From: Chersky-840 sp035532735
GTDB taxonomy: Bacteria; Actinomycetota; Acidimicrobiia; Acidimicrobiales; UBA8190
Assembly (NCBI GenBank): GCA_035532735.1
Contig: DATKQM010000041.1
Span: 1-62,063, forward strand
Length of the DNA: 62,063 nt
Direction of reading: 5' to 3'
Shown: positions 1 through 9,027 of the stretch, in pieces
How positions within the stretch are numbered: the stretch's first letter is position 1
How the letters are laid out: every line of letters begins with the position of its first letter
The notes under the pieces: model-generated
Told to the model about the DNA's origin: nothing
Databases searched by the model: none
Seen by the model: the letters and a program-made list of their open reading frames with translations, nothing else
Made by a program: the position numbers and the translations under genes

Positions 1-1
1 T

Positions 2-91
2 GGAGGAGTGCGAGAGTGGACGAATCGGACGGTCTCGAAAACCGTTGTGGTCGCAAGGTCACCGTGGGTTCGAATCCCACCTCCTCCGCCA
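2..91 (+). tRNA. tRNA-Ser (anticodon CGA)
   Basis: The acceptor stem pairs ggaggag (2-8) with ctcctcc (81-87), followed by a G discriminator and an encoded CCA (89-91). The T arm reads gtggg-ttcgaat-cccac. The anticodon loop is ctcgaaa between acggt and accgt, giving CGA, which reads UCG. There is an extra-long variable arm, as expected of a class II tRNA. The next gene runs towards it and stops 15 bases downstream. Confidence 0.97.
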
Positions 92-106
92 AATTGACTC
101 CTCTGG

Positions 107-1480
107 CTACGGGGAGAACGACACCGCCTCAGCCGCAGCGAGGAGTTGGGCGCGATCGGACTCGAGAAGGAACCCGGCCGCGATAGCGGTGTCGAGGCTT
201 CGCCCATAGGCCACGAGATAGCCCGCCTTGTCCCCGTAGAGGCGAACCAGGGTGTCGTTGTCGAAGGGCACCGTCATCCCGAACAGGGCACACAGCCTGC
301 TCGCACCCGGCGGTGCCTCTCCGCTGAGCGCCGAGATGGGGACATCGACGGCGGGGGTGCGGACACCGCCGAGAGCGTTGCCGAGCTCGTCTCGGGCCAA
401 CTCGGGGGGATCCGACGTCGCCAGACGGAGCGGTGACGCCGTGGCGGGAGCGACGTCGTCGGTGATCCAACGGTTGAGCGCGACCAGCCCGGCCTGCGCC
501 ACGAAGTGCTGCGGGCCGTCGTTGACGGCGAAGTCACAGCCCAGGGCTCCGGCAAAACCACCGACCACGTATGCATCCGCGTGGGCGGTGCCGGCCACCT
601 CCCAGGTGCGGATCCGGCCTGTATCGGCCTGGCGCGCCGGCCCGTAGTCGAGCAAGGGCCCGAGATCGGTCTCGGTCTCGAAGATCAAGACGGGCACATC
701 GACATCGTTTCGGATCTTCAGGCTCTTCGGCACATCGTCGCTCGCCATTGCGATCCCGGTGAGAGAAGCTCCGCTCCCGCCGCGGCTGTGGACGAAGAAC
801 CCGTCGTAGACCGGCGCAGTCATATGGACAGCGTTGATGTATGTGGTCAAGAAGAAGGCGGACTGTGACTCCCCTATGGCGACGATGCGTTCGGGGCGCA
901 ACCCACCGAGCGCCGATCCCAGTCCCCCGGTACGAAGGGTTCGGCCGATCTGCGAGAGGATGTCGAAGGCGAACCGGTCTCCGGGGTGACGAAGCGTTCC
1001 ATAGCGGTCGGGTCCCGACGCCACCAGCCCGCGTGCCGGGTCCATGCCGGGCACCCCGACGAGGGCGTCTCCTCCGTCGACGCCGGTACGTTGCGCCGAC
1101 ACCCCGACATAGGCGTACCCGTCGGCGACGATCTGTGGGCTCAGGTACGTCCAGTCGGGGCTCGCCTCCGCACCGCTCGAGACGTTGAACCACTCCACCA
1201 GCACGGTGCCGTTGCATCGCTCGGGGTCGCGGGGCCGGCGCACGAGGATCCTGGTGCGGAAGTCAGCGCTCTCTGCGACTGTCACCGTCCACTTTCCGTC
1301 GGCCCCGAGCGGGCCCGCAGCCGCGTAGGACGAGGCGGTCCCGAAGACGAAGAACTCCTCGCGCACATATCCGTGGGCGGCCAGGTCGATCGGAACCGCC
1401 GACACGGGCTCGATGAGACGGCCCGTCGTGATCGGACCTGTGAGGTCGGCCCGGGGCCCGGTGGGCGTGCCCGAGATCAC
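107..1480 (-). CDS. alpha/beta-hydrolase domain protein (Abhydrolase_10-like)
   Basis: A 457-residue protein with a GTG start at 1480. The nucleophile elbow is GESQS near residue 200, followed by a long C-terminal half. Conserved stretches such as VEWFNVSSGAEASPDW and YVGVSAQ match the family of large secreted or cytosolic alpha/beta hydrolases of unknown substrate (PF20091 type) as I know it. A late His in VAGTAHADAY is a plausible catalytic base. I see no signal peptide. It is divergent from the small membrane protein at 1539, with 58 bases between, and convergent with the tRNA. The substrate cannot be inferred from the neighbours. The start is not supported by a clear ribosome binding site. 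Confidence 0.85.
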   Translation of the reverse strand: MISGTPTGPRADLTGPITTGRLIEPVSAVPIDLAAHGYVREEFFVFGTASSYAAAGPLGADGKWTVTVAESADFRTRILVRRPRDPERCNGTVLVEWFNVSSGAEASPDWTYLSPQIVADGYAYVGVSAQRTGVDGGDALVGVPGMDPARGLVASGPDRYGTLRHPGDRFAFDILSQIGRTLRTGGLGSALGGLRPERIVAIGESQSAFFLTTYINAVHMTAPVYDGFFVHSRGGSGASLTGIAMASDDVPKSLKIRNDVDVPVLIFETETDLGPLLDYGPARQADTGRIRTWEVAGTAHADAYVVGGFAGALGCDFAVNDGPQHFVAQAGLVALNRWITDDVAPATASPLRLATSDPPELARDELGNALGGVRTPAVDVPISALSGEAPPGASRLCALFGMTVPFDNDTLVRLYGDKAGYLVAYGRSLDTAIAAGFLLESDRAQLLAAAEAVSFSP

Positions 1481-1538
1481 CGGCGTGCGGCGGAGGTTGC
1501 CATGATGCTCTGTCTACCGCAGGCCATAGGTTGGTGTC

Positions 1539-1775
1539 GTGCTGACCGTGTACGGCGTGAGCGTCCTCACCTTCATGATGCTGATGTACGCCCTCGAGAG
1601 CCGCGGACGATGGTTCGTGCTCGCCTTCGCTCTCGGGTGTGGGCTGTCGAGCAGCTACGGCTTTGCCAGCGGCGCGTGGCCCTTCGGGGTGATCGAAGCC
1701 ATCTGGTGCCTGATCGCCATCCATCGCTTCTCCGGCAGGACCCGACGGAGCCTGTCGGGTCCCGACGGCGCCTGA
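1539..1775 (+). CDS. small membrane protein, hypothetical
   Basis: A 78-residue protein with two predicted membrane helices: residues 1-18 (VYGVSVLTFMMLMYAL) and about 27-60 (LAFALGCGLSSSYGF to VIEAIWCLIAI). It ends in a short basic, disordered tail. Small actinobacterial membrane proteins of this pattern are widespread and uncharacterised. It lies 60 bases upstream of the APC permease on the same strand, so co-transcription is likely. I do not recognise a specific family and assign no function. Confidence 0.6.
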   Translation: MLTVYGVSVLTFMMLMYALESRGRWFVLAFALGCGLSSSYGFASGAWPFGVIEAIWCLIAIHRFSGRTRRSLSGPDGA

Positions 1776-1835
1776 GCTCGAGAGCGGAAGCTCGACTGCT
1801 CGCCTCGGAAGGCCCCACGGGGTAGACAGGGAGCA

Positions 1836-4226
1836 GTGACTTTGGGGGGTACGACCAAGACGGGCGAGACGCCACGCATCGAGCCGAACCTGACGCGCTC
1901 ACCGTCTCGAACCGACACCACCCAGGCCGCCAGCCTCCCCGAGACCCTCAGCTACCGGATCAAGCGGGTCCTGCTGGGGCCGCCGTTGACGAGCGAGCAG
2001 TTGGGTGGTCAGCGTCTGGGCAAGCCGACCGCACTGGCGGTCTTGTCCTCGGACGTGATGTCGTCCTCGGCCTACGCCACCGAGCAGATGTTGCGGACCT
2101 TGATCCTCGTGGGAGGGCTGGCCGCCTTCTCATTGATCACCCCGCTCACCGCGGCGATTCTCGCCGTGCTGGCCGTGGTGACGATCTGCTACCGAGACGT
2201 CGTCCGTTCCTACCCCAAGGCGGGTGGCTCGTACGTCGTGAGCCGTGACAACTTCGGCCCCAACGTGGCCCAGATCGCCGGGGCCGCCCTCCTGATCAGC
2301 TACACCATCACCGTGGCGGTGTCGGTTGCCGCCGGGGCAGACGCCATCGGCTCAGCCGCGCCGGTCCTGAAACACGCCGTGGTGCCGATGTCGATCGGCT
2401 TCGTCGTGCTCCTCGCCTTCGGCAACCTGCGCGGCATCCGCGAGGCTGGACGCGTCTTTGCGATCCCCACCTACTTCTTCATCGCCAACATGGTCGTGCT
2501 CATCGCGTTGGGGCTCGTGCGGGCCATCGTCGGGAACCTGGGCCACGTGCCCCGACACTCCGGCACCTTGACCCTGGGGCACGCCGGGGGCGGGCTGCTG
2601 CTCGGAATCTCGGCCTTCTACATGCTGCGCGCCTTCGCCAACGGGAGCTCAGCCATGACCGGCACCGAGGCCATCTCCAACGCGGTGAGCATCTTCCGAG
2701 AGCCTCAGGCCAAGAACGCCCGCACCACGCTCGTGCTCATGAGCAGCATCCTCGGGGCCATGTTCCTGGGCGTGTCGGTGCTCGCGGCGTTGAGCCATCC
2801 GGTGCCTTACACCTCGGGTGTCCCCACCGTGCTGTCGGAGATCGGCCGGCTCGTCTACGGGTCGAGCCCCGGAGGCGAGATCCTGTTCTACGCATTGCAG
2901 GCGGCCACGGCGTTGATCCTGATCCTGGCCGCCAACACCAGCTTCACCGGCTTCCCCTTCTTGGTGAGCTTCGTGGCCGAGGACTCTTTCCTGCCCCGCA
3001 AGTTGACGGTCCGGGGCCATCGGTTGGTGTTCTCCAACGGCATCCTCGTGCTCGCGGCGGCCTCGATCGCGCTCCTCATCGCCACCAAGGCAAGGGTCAA
3101 TGCGCTGATCCCCATGTACGCCATCGCCGTGTTCACCGGCTTCACCATGGCGGGTGCGGGAATGGCAAAGCACCATTGGACCCATCGAGACACCCACTGG
3201 CGCAAGAGCGTCGCCGTCAATGGATTTGCGGCCGCGGTCTGCCTGGTGGTGGTCATCGTGTTCGCCGTGGCCGAGTTCACCCAGGGCGCCTGGGTCGTCG
3301 TGGTGGTCATGCCCCTCCTCGTGTACTCGCTCACACGGACGAACCACCAGTACCGCTTGGAAGACGTGGTGCTCGAAGAAGGTGTCGCCGTCGAAGCGTG
3401 CGAGGCCAAGATCCTGCGCCGGCACGTCGTGGTGATCCTCATCGACCGGATCGACCTCGCCGCGGCACGGGCCATCCAGTACGCCCGGACCCTGATGCCC
3501 GACGACCTTCGGGCCGTGCACTTCAACATCGACAACCAACGGGCCGAAGGTCTCATGGAGCGGTGGCAGCGGGTGGGCCTCACCCGGCTGCCTTTGGACG
3601 TGATCGACTGCCCTGACCGTCGCCTGGGGCGCGCCGCGCTCGAGCTCGCCGCCGAGTTGGCCGACGGGGAGACCGAAGTCAGCATCCTGCTGCCCCGACG
3701 GTCCTACGGACGAACGTGGCGGAGGATCCTCCACGACCAGACCGCGGACCGCATCGTCGACATCGTGAGCCAGCTGTCGCACGTCAACGCCACCATCGTC
3801 CCCTTCCTGGTGGCACCCGGGATCGAGGAGCGCCGGCCACTGACCCTCCCGAGTCGTCGGCAACCCACCCCGACAGCCGCGTCGACCACCGCCGCCGCTG
3901 TGGCCGATCGCAGTGCGTTCTCGAGCCTGCCCGGCATCACCCCGATCTCGGAGCTCCGGTGGCGCACCCCGGCGCGCGTGGCGGGTCGGGTCAAGACCCT
4001 GCGGGTCCAACCCTGGGGGGACGTCCCCACGCTCGAGTGCGTGTTGTACGACGGGAGCGGCGAGGCCATCACGCTTGTGTTCCTCGGCCGGCGTTCCATC
4101 CCGGGTATCAAGAACGGCACCCAGATGGCGGCCGAGGCCATGGTCGGTAAGCACGAGGGCAAGCTGGCCATGATCAATCCCTTCTACGAGCTGCTGTCGG
4201 TCCCCGAGCCATCGGGCTCGCACTGA
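1836..4226 (+). CDS. APC-family permease fused to a C-terminal OB-fold domain
   Basis: A 796-residue protein, GTG start. Residues about 55-490 form a permease of roughly 12 helices, with the segment SSDVMSSSAYATEQ before helix 1 and YPKAGGSYVVSRDNFGPN typical of the Rv2690c-like APC group. Residues about 500-700 form a soluble domain. Residues about 710-790 (motifs RVAGRVKTLRVQPWG, VFLGRRSIPGI, MVGKHEGKLAMINPFYELL) match the actinobacterial OB-fold protein that in mycobacteria is a separate gene near the permease and the TrkA-type potassium genes (Rv2690c-Rv2694c region). Here the two are one polypeptide. The transported substrate is unknown; amino acids or potassium-coupled homeostasis are possible. 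The DUF4118 gene follows after 11 bases. Confidence 0.88.
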   Translation: MTLGGTTKTGETPRIEPNLTRSPSRTDTTQAASLPETLSYRIKRVLLGPPLTSEQLGGQRLGKPTALAVLSSDVMSSSAYATEQMLRTLILVGGLAAFSLITPLTAAILAVLAVVTICYRDVVRSYPKAGGSYVVSRDNFGPNVAQIAGAALLISYTITVAVSVAAGADAIGSAAPVLKHAVVPMSIGFVVLLAFGNLRGIREAGRVFAIPTYFFIANMVVLIALGLVRAIVGNLGHVPRHSGTLTLGHAGGGLLLGISAFYMLRAFANGSSAMTGTEAISNAVSIFREPQAKNARTTLVLMSSILGAMFLGVSVLAALSHPVPYTSGVPTVLSEIGRLVYGSSPGGEILFYALQAATALILILAANTSFTGFPFLVSFVAEDSFLPRKLTVRGHRLVFSNGILVLAAASIALLIATKARVNALIPMYAIAVFTGFTMAGAGMAKHHWTHRDTHWRKSVAVNGFAAAVCLVVVIVFAVAEFTQGAWVVVVVMPLLVYSLTRTNHQYRLEDVVLEEGVAVEACEAKILRRHVVVILIDRIDLAAARAIQYARTLMPDDLRAVHFNIDNQRAEGLMERWQRVGLTRLPLDVIDCPDRRLGRAALELAAELADGETEVSILLPRRSYGRTWRRILHDQTADRIVDIVSQLSHVNATIVPFLVAPGIEERRPLTLPSRRQPTPTAASTTAAAVADRSAFSSLPGITPISELRWRTPARVAGRVKTLRVQPWGDVPTLECVLYDGSGEAITLVFLGRRSIPGIKNGTQMAAEAMVGKHEGKLAMINPFYELLSVPEPSGSH

Positions 4227-4237
4227 CGGGCCGGGCC

Positions 4238-5017
4238 ATGGCACCGCAGGATCGGGCGCTGTCCGCCTGGAGCCGACGCTGGAGCCGACACGGATCCCTG
4301 CTGATCTGGCTGGTGGCCGTGGCGGCCCCTGTCGTCGTGGCGACACTGCTTATCCCGGGCCGGGGCCATCTCAGTGCTGCCGACGACGCCCTCGTACTCG
4401 TCGTCGTCACCGTGGCCGTGGCGTCGTCGGGCCGGCGCGGCCCGGGCGCGTTGGCCGCAATCGTCTCCGCCGCGTCGTTCGACTTCTTTCTCACCCGGCC
4501 CTACGGGTCGTTCCGGATCAGCCGGCAAGCCGACCTCACCACCGAGCTGCTCTTCGTGGTCGTCGGACTTCTCGTCGGCGAGCTGGCGGCGAGGGGCCAG
4601 AGGCATCGACGCGCCGCGGCGGAGGGCCGGCTCGACCTGAGCCGGATCCACGACATGGCTGAACGCATCGCCGGGGGTGAGGAGCCCGACTTCGTCTTGA
4701 TGGCGGTCGCTTCGGAACTGCGCGACCTGCTCGCGCTCCAGGACTGCCGTTTCGTGTGGGACCCCCCGTCGGGCAAGGGAGCATGGATCGACCCCGACGG
4801 CACGGTTCGACTCAACCCCCTCAAGTGGCCTACGACGTCGGTGGGACTGCCCACCCGGCAGGTCGAGCTCCCGGTGCGCGGGGCAGGGCGGACACTGGGT
4901 ACCTTCATTCTCACGCCGACGCCTGCCATGCCGATCTCACATGAGCGTTGCCTGGTCGCCGTGGCGCTGGCCGATCAGCTCGGCTCGGCTCTATCGGCTC
5001 GCTCCGACCTGTCCTGA
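4238..5017 (+). CDS. DUF4118 (KdpD-like membrane) protein without a kinase domain
   Basis: A 259-residue protein. Residues about 20-115 form the closely spaced helices of the KdpD transmembrane domain (DUF4118), including FDFFLTRPYGSFRI and TTELLFVVVGLLVGELAARG. Residues about 135-255 form a GAF-like cytosolic domain (FVLMAVASELRDLLALQDCRFVW and a final LADQLGSALSAR helix). There is no histidine-kinase core, so it cannot signal as KdpD does. Position 11 bases after the permease/OB-fold gene suggests joint expression and a regulatory or sensory role there. The last codons lie within a 17-base tandem repeat. Confidence 0.8.
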   Translation: MAPQDRALSAWSRRWSRHGSLLIWLVAVAAPVVVATLLIPGRGHLSAADDALVLVVVTVAVASSGRRGPGALAAIVSAASFDFFLTRPYGSFRISRQADLTTELLFVVVGLLVGELAARGQRHRRAAAEGRLDLSRIHDMAERIAGGEEPDFVLMAVASELRDLLALQDCRFVWDPPSGKGAWIDPDGTVRLNPLKWPTTSVGLPTRQVELPVRGAGRTLGTFILTPTPAMPISHERCLVAVALADQLGSALSARSDLS

Positions 5018-5058
5018 GTCCAGCCCTGTCCTGAGTCCAGCCCTGTCCCGAGTCCAGC
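5008..5058. repeat. 17-bp tandem repeat, 3 copies, over a stop codon
   Basis: The unit cctgtcctgagtccagc occurs at 5008-5024, 5025-5041 and, with one change (T to C), 5042-5058. The TGA stop of the DUF4118 gene lies in copy 1 and the repeat runs into the 3' flank. Similar short tandem repeats lie at two other gene ends in this window (19691 and 29976). Confidence 0.95.
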
Positions 5059-5093
5059 CGCCTGAATCCGAAGACTCAGACGAGTCAAGGGAG

Positions 5094-6092
5094 TCAGAAG
5101 ACGACGAACGACCTCGGGCTCGTGATCGTCCCCGACGGCGTGGTCACCGTCACGGGGCCATTGGTCGCACCCTCGGGGACCACGACCACGATCCGTCCCG
5201 GCATGTCCTTCTTGATGCGAGCCGCCACACCATTGAAAGTGACTTCGGTGGCACCGGTGAGCCTGCGACCCAAGATCTGCACCCGTGACCCCACCGAGGC
5301 ACCCCGGGGTGTGACGGTCACGATGCGCGAGACCTTGGTCACCCCATGGCGGTGCGAGTGGGCTGGGGGGGAGCCCGAGGTCTTGGCGGTCGTCGTCGAG
5401 GTGGTCCCTCTGGTCGCCGATCTCGTCGTGGTGGTCTCCCCCGCCGGTTTGGTCCCGGGGGCGGCCGTCGTGGTGGGCAAGCCGCCGACGATGGTCGTCG
5501 TCGTACCACCACCCTCGGTCAGCGGCACCTTCGAAGACGGGGCCTTGGCGATGGGCGAAGGTGCGGTCCCGGGTTGGACGGCGCTGGCCGCGATCTTCCA
5601 ATCGGCGTTGGCCTTGCCCGTGATCTTCAACTCCACGGGAGTGGCTGCTGTCGGCACGTTGAAGACCACACAGCCGGTCGCGGTCTGACCGGCTCCGAGG
5701 GAGCTGAACGGCGGGTAGGCGACACAGGCGAAGACTTTGTATTTGGCCGTGCTCTTGCCGATGTGGGCGAGCTTGGAGGAGTCGACGAGCTTCGAATTGG
5801 TGTAGATCGCCGCGAACTTGCCCGGGGAGGCCGTCGGGCTGTGCACGGTCAAGACGACCGCCACGAGCTTGTGGCCGAGCGCAGCACCGACCGAGCCAAT
5901 GGCCACCGGCGCCGGTGACAGCACCTTGTCCAGAGTCACCGTGCCGTCCATGGCGCTCAAGGTGGCTCCCACCTGGCCCACCGGCGTCGAGGCGGAGCAC
6001 GCCGAGGCGAGCAGGGCCAGAGCCACCAACACGGGCGCGGCCCGCAATGTGGCACGCGTCCGCCTCGTTGGATGAAACGGCTTGGCCCCCAT
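5094..6092 (-). CDS. lipoprotein with a C-terminal IPT/TIG domain
   Basis: A 332-residue predicted lipoprotein. The signal peptide ends in a lipobox, LLASAC, with the lipidated Cys at residue 32. I chose the ATG at 6092 because it places this signal peptide at the N terminus. Residues about 45-190 form a beta-rich domain resembling DUF4352-type extracellular proteins (VAVVLTVHSPTASPGKF). Residues about 200-245 are Thr/Pro/Ser rich and low complexity. Residues about 250-332 (VTPRGASVGSRVQILGRRL to the C terminus) look like an IPT/TIG immunoglobulin-like domain. It is convergent with the DUF4118 gene and divergent from a second lipoprotein at 6263. Its function is unknown; a surface-binding role is inferred. 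Confidence 0.75.
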   Translation of the reverse strand: MGAKPFHPTRRTRATLRAAPVLVALALLASACSASTPVGQVGATLSAMDGTVTLDKVLSPAPVAIGSVGAALGHKLVAVVLTVHSPTASPGKFAAIYTNSKLVDSSKLAHIGKSTAKYKVFACVAYPPFSSLGAGQTATGCVVFNVPTAATPVELKITGKANADWKIAASAVQPGTAPSPIAKAPSSKVPLTEGGGTTTTIVGGLPTTTAAPGTKPAGETTTTRSATRGTTSTTTAKTSGSPPAHSHRHGVTKVSRIVTVTPRGASVGSRVQILGRRLTGATEVTFNGVAARIKKDMPGRIVVVVPEGATNGPVTVTTPSGTITSPRSFVVF

Positions 6093-6262
6093 TAGCGCTC
6101 GACCGGTTGGCGCGTGGCCACAGCGGTCCCCGACATCGCCACCCGCACTCACCACACCCCCCACTTGGCGTTCCGAGCATTCTCTCACCCCCGGGACCGT
6201 CTTGGAAACCGCTGGTCAGGCGAGGCTTCGACAACCCTGCCCGCATGTGGTGTGCTCGACCC

Positions 6263-7369
6263 ATGGCACGGCGAACGGGTGGGTCACGCTGGGCAATCGC
6301 GCTTCTGGTGTTGGCGGTCACCGCCGGGGCGTGCTCGTCTCCCCATGCCACCGGGACCCCGCGCACCACCACCACTGGCGCCCTGGCCCGCGCCGGGGCG
6401 CCAGTGCCTTCTCGGGGATGCTCGACGTTCGCCACCGCCTCGACCGCCGCGCCCGCCTCGACCTCCTCGACGAGCGGGGCGTCGGGGGAGATCTCGGGAC
6501 AGCGCCAGGACATCACCGTCGACGGGGTGGACCGTTGGTTTCTGCTCACGACTCCTCCCACCCGCGCCGGGGCGGGCCCCGTCCCCCTCGTCGTCGACCT
6601 CCACGGCCTCGCCGAAGGTGCGACGCTGCACGCCGATACGAGCCAGTTCGGCCCCGAGGCCCAGGCCAACGGGTTCATCGCGGTGCTCCCCGAAGGCACG
6701 GGATCCCCGGTCTCGTGGGACATCGCCCCGTCGACGAAGGCGCACCCCAACCACGACATCGACTTCATGAAGGCCATGCTCGGTGCTGTCGAAGCGCAGC
6801 AGTGCGTCGACACGTCTCGGGTCTATGCCGACGGGTTCTCCGACGGCGCGCTCTTCACGTCCCTGCTCGCGTGCACCATGGCCAATCGCTTCGCCGCCTT
6901 CGCGGCGGTGGCCGGCATCGTCATGCCGTCGCCGTGTGACCCTGGGCGCAAGGTGCCCATCCTGGCCTTCCACGGCACGGCAGATCCCATCTTGTACTTC
7001 AACGGGGGCATCGGCACCGCCGTGCTCAACCACGCGCTGGGATCGGGACCGGCCCCCACCACGACCACCGCTCCACCCACCGAGCTCAACGGCAAGGGAT
7101 ATCCGGCCAACACCAAGGCCTGGGCGGCCAAAGACGGCTGCAACCTGACACCCATCGACACCAAGGTTTCTGCGCACGTCATCATGCGGCGCTACCGGTG
7201 CCCTTCGGGGGCAGCCGTCGAGTTCTACATCGTCCTGGGGGGCGGCCATGCCTGGCCGGGGAGCAAGGTCAGCGCGGCACTGAAGTCCATCACGGGGCCC
7301 TCGACATTCGAGATCAATGCCACCGACATCATCTGGAAGTTCTTCGAACAGCACCGCCTGGCCCAGTGA
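6263..7369 (+). CDS. lipoprotein esterase, LpqC/PHB-depolymerase-like
   Basis: A 368-residue protein. The ATG at 6263 gives a signal peptide with lipobox VTAGAC (Cys24). The mature part is an alpha/beta hydrolase of the polyhydroxybutyrate-depolymerase/feruloyl-esterase (LpqC) group: VPLVVDLHGLAEG (oxyanion region), nucleophile GFSDGA, VPILAFHGTADPI carrying the acid, and the catalytic His in LGGGHAWPG. A Thr/Pro-rich insertion (about residues 255-275) follows the acid loop. It probably cleaves ester bonds at the cell surface; the substrate is unknown. An alternative ATG at 6245 would add six residues. Confidence 0.85.
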   Translation: MARRTGGSRWAIALLVLAVTAGACSSPHATGTPRTTTTGALARAGAPVPSRGCSTFATASTAAPASTSSTSGASGEISGQRQDITVDGVDRWFLLTTPPTRAGAGPVPLVVDLHGLAEGATLHADTSQFGPEAQANGFIAVLPEGTGSPVSWDIAPSTKAHPNHDIDFMKAMLGAVEAQQCVDTSRVYADGFSDGALFTSLLACTMANRFAAFAAVAGIVMPSPCDPGRKVPILAFHGTADPILYFNGGIGTAVLNHALGSGPAPTTTTAPPTELNGKGYPANTKAWAAKDGCNLTPIDTKVSAHVIMRRYRCPSGAAVEFYIVLGGGHAWPGSKVSAALKSITGPSTFEINATDIIWKFFEQHRLAQ

Positions 7370-7399
7370 CGTCGGGACCGGCGTCCGGAGACACCGGCG

Positions 7400-8176
7400 T
7401 CAGCGACCCCGCCAATGCGGGGCGCGGCGCTCCGCCGCGGCGACCATCCCCTCGGCCGCGTCGGCGGTGGCGACGACGACGCTTCGCATGGTCTCGCCGA
7501 ACCGGATGGCGTCGAGAGCGGACAGGTCCTCGGCGCGAGAGGCCACCTCTTTCATGGCCCGCTGGGCCAGAGGGGCCCCCGCCACCAGACGATCCGCCAG
7601 GGCGCGGGCCTCATCTATGAGCTCGTCATGGGCCACCACGCGCCAGACGAGCCCCATCTCCCGGGCCCGTTCGGCGTCGACGCGCTCACCGGTCAGCAAC
7701 AGCTCCATGGCGTCGGCCCAGGCGACCTTTTTAGGCAGGCGGATGGCCCCCACGATGGCGGGGATGCCGAGGCGGACCTCGGGATAGCCGAAGGTGGCCC
7801 GGTCACTGGCCAGGACGAAGTCGCACCACGTCACGAGGGTCAGCCCATAGCCGAGGCAATGGCCGTTCACCGCCGCGATGACGGGCTTGTGGATCTCCCA
7901 ACCGCTCTCGAAGGAATTGAGCGTGGGCTTCTCCCAGAAGGTGCCGGCGAACTCCCCCGTCGACCCTTGGCCGTCGCGCAGGTCCGCACCGGCGCAAAAG
8001 GCCCGCCCCGCGCCGGTGACAATGCCCACCCACGCCTCTTCTTCGTCTCTGAAGCGGGCGAACGCGGCGTTGAGGTCGCGGCGCAGCTCTCCGTTCACGG
8101 CGTTGAGGGCGTCGGGGCGGTTGTAGGTGATCGTCGCCACGTGCCCGGTGCAGTGGTAGAGAACGGTGTCGCCCAT
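7400..8176 (-). CDS. enoyl-CoA hydratase/isomerase family protein
   Basis: A 258-residue crotonase-fold protein. It shows GRAFCAGADLRDG (CoA-binding and first oxyanion strand), KPVIAAVNGHCLGYGLTLV (second oxyanion Gly) and GYPEVRLGIPAIVGA. In the last motif the usual active-site Glu and Gly-Gly positions are partly conserved, so hydratase versus isomerase cannot be decided. I chose ATG 8176 over an upstream frame because it lies 4 bases after the PhyH stop. It is presumably the distal gene of an operon with PhyH and takes part in acyl-CoA catabolism. Confidence 0.88.
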   Translation of the reverse strand: MGDTVLYHCTGHVATITYNRPDALNAVNGELRRDLNAAFARFRDEEEAWVGIVTGAGRAFCAGADLRDGQGSTGEFAGTFWEKPTLNSFESGWEIHKPVIAAVNGHCLGYGLTLVTWCDFVLASDRATFGYPEVRLGIPAIVGAIRLPKKVAWADAMELLLTGERVDAERAREMGLVWRVVAHDELIDEARALADRLVAGAPLAQRAMKEVASRAEDLSALDAIRFGETMRSVVVATADAAEGMVAAAERRAPHWRGR

Positions 8177-8180
8177 GACG

Positions 8181-8954
8181 TCAGGACCCGTCCTGGTCGA
8201 GCGAGCGCCGGGGATGGCGGCCATCGACATATCCCATGAACGGCGGATAGATGTTGTAACCGAGCAACTCCTGCAACGTCTCGGGCAATTGCGCGGCGAC
8301 GGCTCGGGGCACCGCCAGGAAGTGGTTCTCCTGGGGACGCAACCACGACGCCACGTATTCGAGGATGACGCCGAGGCGAGCCTGGTCGGTGATGTTCGCT
8401 CCCCCGCCGTGCCAGACGCTACCCAGATAGAAGAGCACCGAGCCCGCCGGCATCACCGCCGGCATCGTCGGGGCGTCCGGGTCGGGTGGCTCGAGCCAGC
8501 GGTGGCTCCCGGGGATGATGCGCGTGGCTCCGTTGGCCTCGGTGAAGTCGTCGAGGGCCCACATGGTGTTGAACACCACCTCGGGGTGCGGACGGGGAAG
8601 GGGGTAGATGGCATCGTCGTGATGGAGGATCTGCGCCCCCTCACCGGGGCCGATCTCGATCCCCGTCGGCGCGCTGAGCTGGCAGTGTCCGAGCACGCGC
8701 TCGAGGACCCCGAGGACGAGCGGATGGGTGGCGGGCCCGTCGAAGGCGCGGGTCTTGGCGAACAGGGCGTAGACCCGCTTGGTGTGGGCTCCTTCGAAGG
8801 GGTTGCGCCCACCCGGGGTACCCGCCAGCAGGCGTCGCATGTCGCGCCGCGCCGCGCCGACCTCGGAACCGTCCAGCATGTTCTCCACCACTGCGTACCC
8901 GTCGTGCTCGAGAGCTGCGACCACGTCATCGACCGAGGTCGTGATGCTGGGCAT
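8181..8954 (-). CDS. phytanoyl-CoA dioxygenase (PhyH) family protein
   Basis: A 257-residue Fe(II)/2-oxoglutarate dioxygenase. It has the HxD iron ligands in LHHDDAIYP, the distal His in SVWHGGGANITD, and the 2-oxoglutarate-binding Arg in QARLGVILEY. The N-terminal DDVVAALEHDGYAVVENMLD is typical of the family. ATG 8954 gives the expected length (260-300). It is followed after 4 bases by enoyl-CoA hydratase, suggesting hydroxylation and then beta-oxidation-like processing of an acyl substrate, which is inference. The MBL-fold gene lies 73 bases upstream. Confidence 0.88.
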   Translation of the reverse strand: MPSITTSVDDVVAALEHDGYAVVENMLDGSEVGAARRDMRRLLAGTPGGRNPFEGAHTKRVYALFAKTRAFDGPATHPLVLGVLERVLGHCQLSAPTGIEIGPGEGAQILHHDDAIYPLPRPHPEVVFNTMWALDDFTEANGATRIIPGSHRWLEPPDPDAPTMPAVMPAGSVLFYLGSVWHGGGANITDQARLGVILEYVASWLRPQENHFLAVPRAVAAQLPETLQELLGYNIYPPFMGYVDGRHPRRSLDQDGS

Positions 8955-9027
8955 GCGCCTCAGTCTTCCAGAGGGCCCACGGCCTTTCAGGGGCTCGGTG
9001 ATCGGCGCCCGGCCGCGTGGGGCAGGA

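Noticed and set aside
1..91. tRNA-Ser as an integration site for a mobile element.
   Set aside because: No direct repeat of the tRNA 3' end, integrase or phage gene is visible in the window.
3541..3554. GGGCCGAAGGTCTC, similar to the DosR-like boxes.
   Set aside because: It lies inside the permease coding sequence, far from any start, and the second half-site is imperfect.
2649..4346. Long open frame antisense to the APC permease (and similar ones antisense at 4975-6813, 12125-13504, 22633-24324, 27832-29586, 39699-41105 and 60172-61896).
   Set aside because: These mirror the third-position GC bias of well-supported genes on the other strand. Their translations are Arg/Gly/His-rich without family motifs, and they lack ribosome binding sites.
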